NCBI GenBank assembly: GCA_039795755.1 | Contig: JBDKLF010000046.1 | Span: 1-7,255 of the forward strand | DNA: 7,255 nt | Reading direction: 5' to 3' | Source of the DNA: JANNXY01 sp039795755 | GTDB taxonomy: Bacteria > Patescibacteriota > Minisyncoccia > Phycocordibacterales > CAIZIN01 | Part shown: in pieces, positions 5,222 through 7,255 of the stretch | How the letters are laid out: each line of letters starts with the position of its first letter | Numbering within the stretch: position 1 is the stretch's first letter | The notes under the pieces: generated by a model | Database searches by the model: none | What the model was told of the DNA's origin: nothing | The model's input: only the letters and a program-made list of their open reading frames with translations | Translations under genes and position numbers: made by a program

Positions 5222-7255
5222 ATGAGTGATAAAAAGACCAAAGTAAGCGTTGAGCCATCGGATCGAATCATTGTTCGTGGCGCACGAACTCATAATCTCA
5301 AGAATATTACGGTTGAGATGCCACGAGGAAAAATGGTTGCGATTACAGGACTTTCTGGATCAGGAAAGTCGTCTTTTGCATTCGATACAATCTTTGCCGA
5401 AGGTCAGCGACGATATGTAGAGTCACTCTCTGCCTATGCGCGACAATTTCTCAATACAATGCAGAAGCCTGATGTTGATGAGATTATTGGTCTCTCTCCA
5501 GCCATTTCTATCGATCAGAAATCACGATCGAATAATCCTCGTTCTACTGTTGCAACCATTACTGAAATCTATGACTATTTGCGAATTCTTTTTGCTCGAA
5601 TTGGAAAGCCTCACTGTCTCGAATGTGGACGTGAAATCAAGAAACTTACGAATGATGAAATCTTTGAGACTATTCTTACTGCAGTAAAAGAAGCAAAAGT
5701 AAGTGAAAAAGAAGTCATGGGTGTATCAGTAAGTGATGCAAAAATCTCGCTCTATGCTCCAATTGTTGTTGGACGAAAGGGTGAATACTATCAATTACTT
5801 TATGACTTACTTGGTAAAGGATTCGAAAAAGTAATGATTGATGGCAAGGTCATGAGTCTACGTGAGCAGATTGTCTTGAGCAAGAATAAAGCTCATGATA
5901 TTGATGTGCTTGTTGATGAATTCTTCATGTCAGAAGTGAAAGGGATTGAAGTAAAGAAAATTCCAAAGGAAGGCACCAAGACTGATGGATACAAAGAACG
6001 GCTCTCTGAAGCGATCGAACGATCATTGCAAGAATCAGATGGATTGATCAAGCTGGTCTATGGTAATGAGCATAAACTCATTTCTTCGAAGTTCATGTGT
6101 CCGTACGATGGATTCTCATATCCTGAGATCGAGCCGCGATTATTCTCATTCAACTCACCACATGGCGCATGTCCTGAATGTAAAGGACTAGGAACACGAG
6201 AGTTCTTTACGACAGAAGACTGTCTCGTATGTAAAGGTGCACGTCTACGACCAGAAGCATTGCATGTTTATATTGGAAGTAAGATTAATATTCTCGATGT
6301 TACTGCGTTCTCAATCGAGAAATGTATTGATTTCTTTGCTGAACTTGAATTGAGTAAGAAAGAGAAAGAAATTTGCAAAGTAATAATCAAAGAAATTCTC
6401 AATCGTCTCGAATTCATGATCAATGTAGGTATCGAATATCTCACGCTTGATCGAAAGGCGAATACGCTTTCAGGAGGAGAGGCTCAGCGAATTCGTCTCG
6501 CTTCGCAGCTCGGATCAGGGCTCGTGGGAGCGTTGTATGTGCTTGATGAGCCAACGATTGGTCTTCACCAGCGTGATAATGACAAGTTGATCAAGACACT
6601 TACGCATCTCCGTGATATGGGTAATACAATTCTTGTGGTGGAGCACGATGAGGATACCATGTACGCATCTGATTATATTGTTGATATTGGTCCTGGTGCA
6701 GGAGTACATGGAGGAAATGTTGTAGTCTCAGGATGGCTCGATGATCTCCTTACTGCAAAGAAGAATACTTCCGGATCACTTACGCTCGCATATCTCCGTG
6801 GAGAAAAGAAAATCGAGGTTCCAGAAGAACGTCGAACTCAAGACAAGGGTAAGATCAAGATTGCTGGTGGGCATGTTTTCAATATTAAGAATCTCAATGT
6901 TGAGATTCCATTGGGAAGATTTGTAGCTGTCACTGGAGTATCAGGATCAGGTAAGTCATCGTTTGTATATGAAATCCTTCACAAGAATCTCCAAGCGAAG
7001 TTCGAGCGACGCCATCGAACTGCAGAAGTATTCAACTGTACTTCATTCCAGTCTGAATATGTTTCTCGATCAGTATTAATTGATCAATCACCAATCGGAC
7101 GAACACCTCGGTCTAATCCTGCAACATATACAGGTGCATTTACTCATATTCGTGATCTCTTTGCGGCAACTCCAGATGCTCGTGTGCGTGGTTGGGGACC
7201 AGGAAGATTCTCATTCAATGTGAAAGGTGGACGATGTGAAGCATGTCAGGGTAAT
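5222..7255 (+). CDS. uvrA: UvrA, excinuclease ABC ATPase subunit (3' end outside window)
   Basis: The first 678 codons of UvrA, the DNA damage-sensing ABC ATPase that loads UvrB in nucleotide excision repair; the frame is open to the last base. Visible in order are Walker A of NBD1 (GLSGSGKSS, 43-51), a UvrB-binding region starting near HCLECG (131-136), signature domain I with FSFNSPHGACPEC (308-320), the ABC signature LSGGEAQR (416-423), Walker B YVLDEPTIGLH (439-449), the H-loop EHD (474-476), Walker A of NBD2 (GVSGSGKSS, 572-580), the family motif IDQSPIGRTPRSNPATYTG (620-638) and the start of the C-terminal zinc finger (CEAC, 672-675). The ATG follows an in-frame TAG at 5207-5209, fixing the start. 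Two oddities: Asp296 replaces a zinc-ligand Cys, and the insertion domain normally found between residues about 324 and 333 is missing. The presence of the UvrB-binding region argues against class II (UvrA2) proteins. Confidence 0.96.
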   Translation, partial: MSDKKTKVSVEPSDRIIVRGARTHNLKNITVEMPRGKMVAITGLSGSGKSSFAFDTIFAEGQRRYVESLSAYARQFLNTMQKPDVDEIIGLSPAISIDQKSRSNNPRSTVATITEIYDYLRILFARIGKPHCLECGREIKKLTNDEIFETILTAVKEAKVSEKEVMGVSVSDAKISLYAPIVVGRKGEYYQLLYDLLGKGFEKVMIDGKVMSLREQIVLSKNKAHDIDVLVDEFFMSEVKGIEVKKIPKEGTKTDGYKERLSEAIERSLQESDGLIKLVYGNEHKLISSKFMCPYDGFSYPEIEPRLFSFNSPHGACPECKGLGTREFFTTEDCLVCKGARLRPEALHVYIGSKINILDVTAFSIEKCIDFFAELELSKKEKEICKVIIKEILNRLEFMINVGIEYLTLDRKANTLSGGEAQRIRLASQLGSGLVGALYVLDEPTIGLHQRDNDKLIKTLTHLRDMGNTILVVEHDEDTMYASDYIVDIGPGAGVHGGNVVVSGWLDDLLTAKKNTSGSLTLAYLRGEKKIEVPEERRTQDKGKIKIAGGHVFNIKNLNVEIPLGRFVAVTGVSGSGKSSFVYEILHKNLQAKFERRHRTAEVFNCTSFQSEYVSRSVLIDQSPIGRTPRSNPATYTGAFTHIRDLFAATPDARVRGWGPGRFSFNVKGGRCEACQGN

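Noticed and set aside
6170..6235. Missing UvrA insertion domain as a frameshift or assembly gap
   Set aside because: The frame is continuous and flanking motifs on both sides are intact and in register, so a lineage-specific deletion is more likely than an artefact.
1..7255. CRISPR array, tRNA, rRNA, IS element or prophage
   Set aside because: No regularly spaced repeats, no tRNA- or rRNA-like sequence, no transposase or integrase motifs and no terminal repeats were seen.

Overview
This window is a compact, co-directional stretch of bacterial chromosome. It holds four complete genes and the first part of a fifth, all on the + strand. In order they are a large SPFH/Band 7 (flotillin-like) membrane protein, a FIST-domain protein, a membrane histidine kinase, a tandem-receiver response regulator, and the N-terminal 678 codons of the excinuclease subunit UvrA, which runs off the right edge. 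No RNA gene, IS element, CRISPR array or phage gene is visible. The likely source is a Candidate Phyla Radiation (Patescibacteria/Parcubacteria-type) bacterium. This is inferred from the tight packing, the strong CGA preference for arginine in the right-hand genes, promoter -10 boxes sitting almost on the start codons, and a shortened UvrA. It is not proven, because there is no rRNA or ribosomal protein gene to check it.

Layout: 1-120 is a leader with one weak promoter candidate. 121-2067 is the SPFH gene, closed by a textbook intrinsic terminator (2091-2131). Base composition and codon use change at this boundary: the SPFH gene is GC-richer and prefers CGC/CGT, while the genes to its right are AT-richer and prefer CGA. 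From about 2151 a new transcription unit begins, with a TATAAT-type box that almost touches the ATG and is flanked by a 9-bp perfect inverted repeat. The FIST, kinase and receiver genes follow with gaps of 3 and 24 bp (12 bp if the upstream ATG of the receiver gene is used). The receiver gene has a second extended -10 box of its own. uvrA follows after 15 bp.

How the genes may work together: the FIST protein is soluble and is a presumed small-ligand sensor. The kinase has two membrane helices but no recognisable sensor domain. The regulator is two intact receiver domains with no output domain. The simplest reading is a split signalling system in which FIST senses in trans, the kinase autophosphorylates on His107, and the double receiver takes the phosphate and acts through protein contacts. 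This reading is inference from gene order and domain content.

The two points most worth a second look are this FIST-kinase-double-receiver cassette with its unusual promoter, and the UvrA, which appears to lack the insertion domain of signature domain I and has Asp in place of one conserved zinc-ligand Cys.
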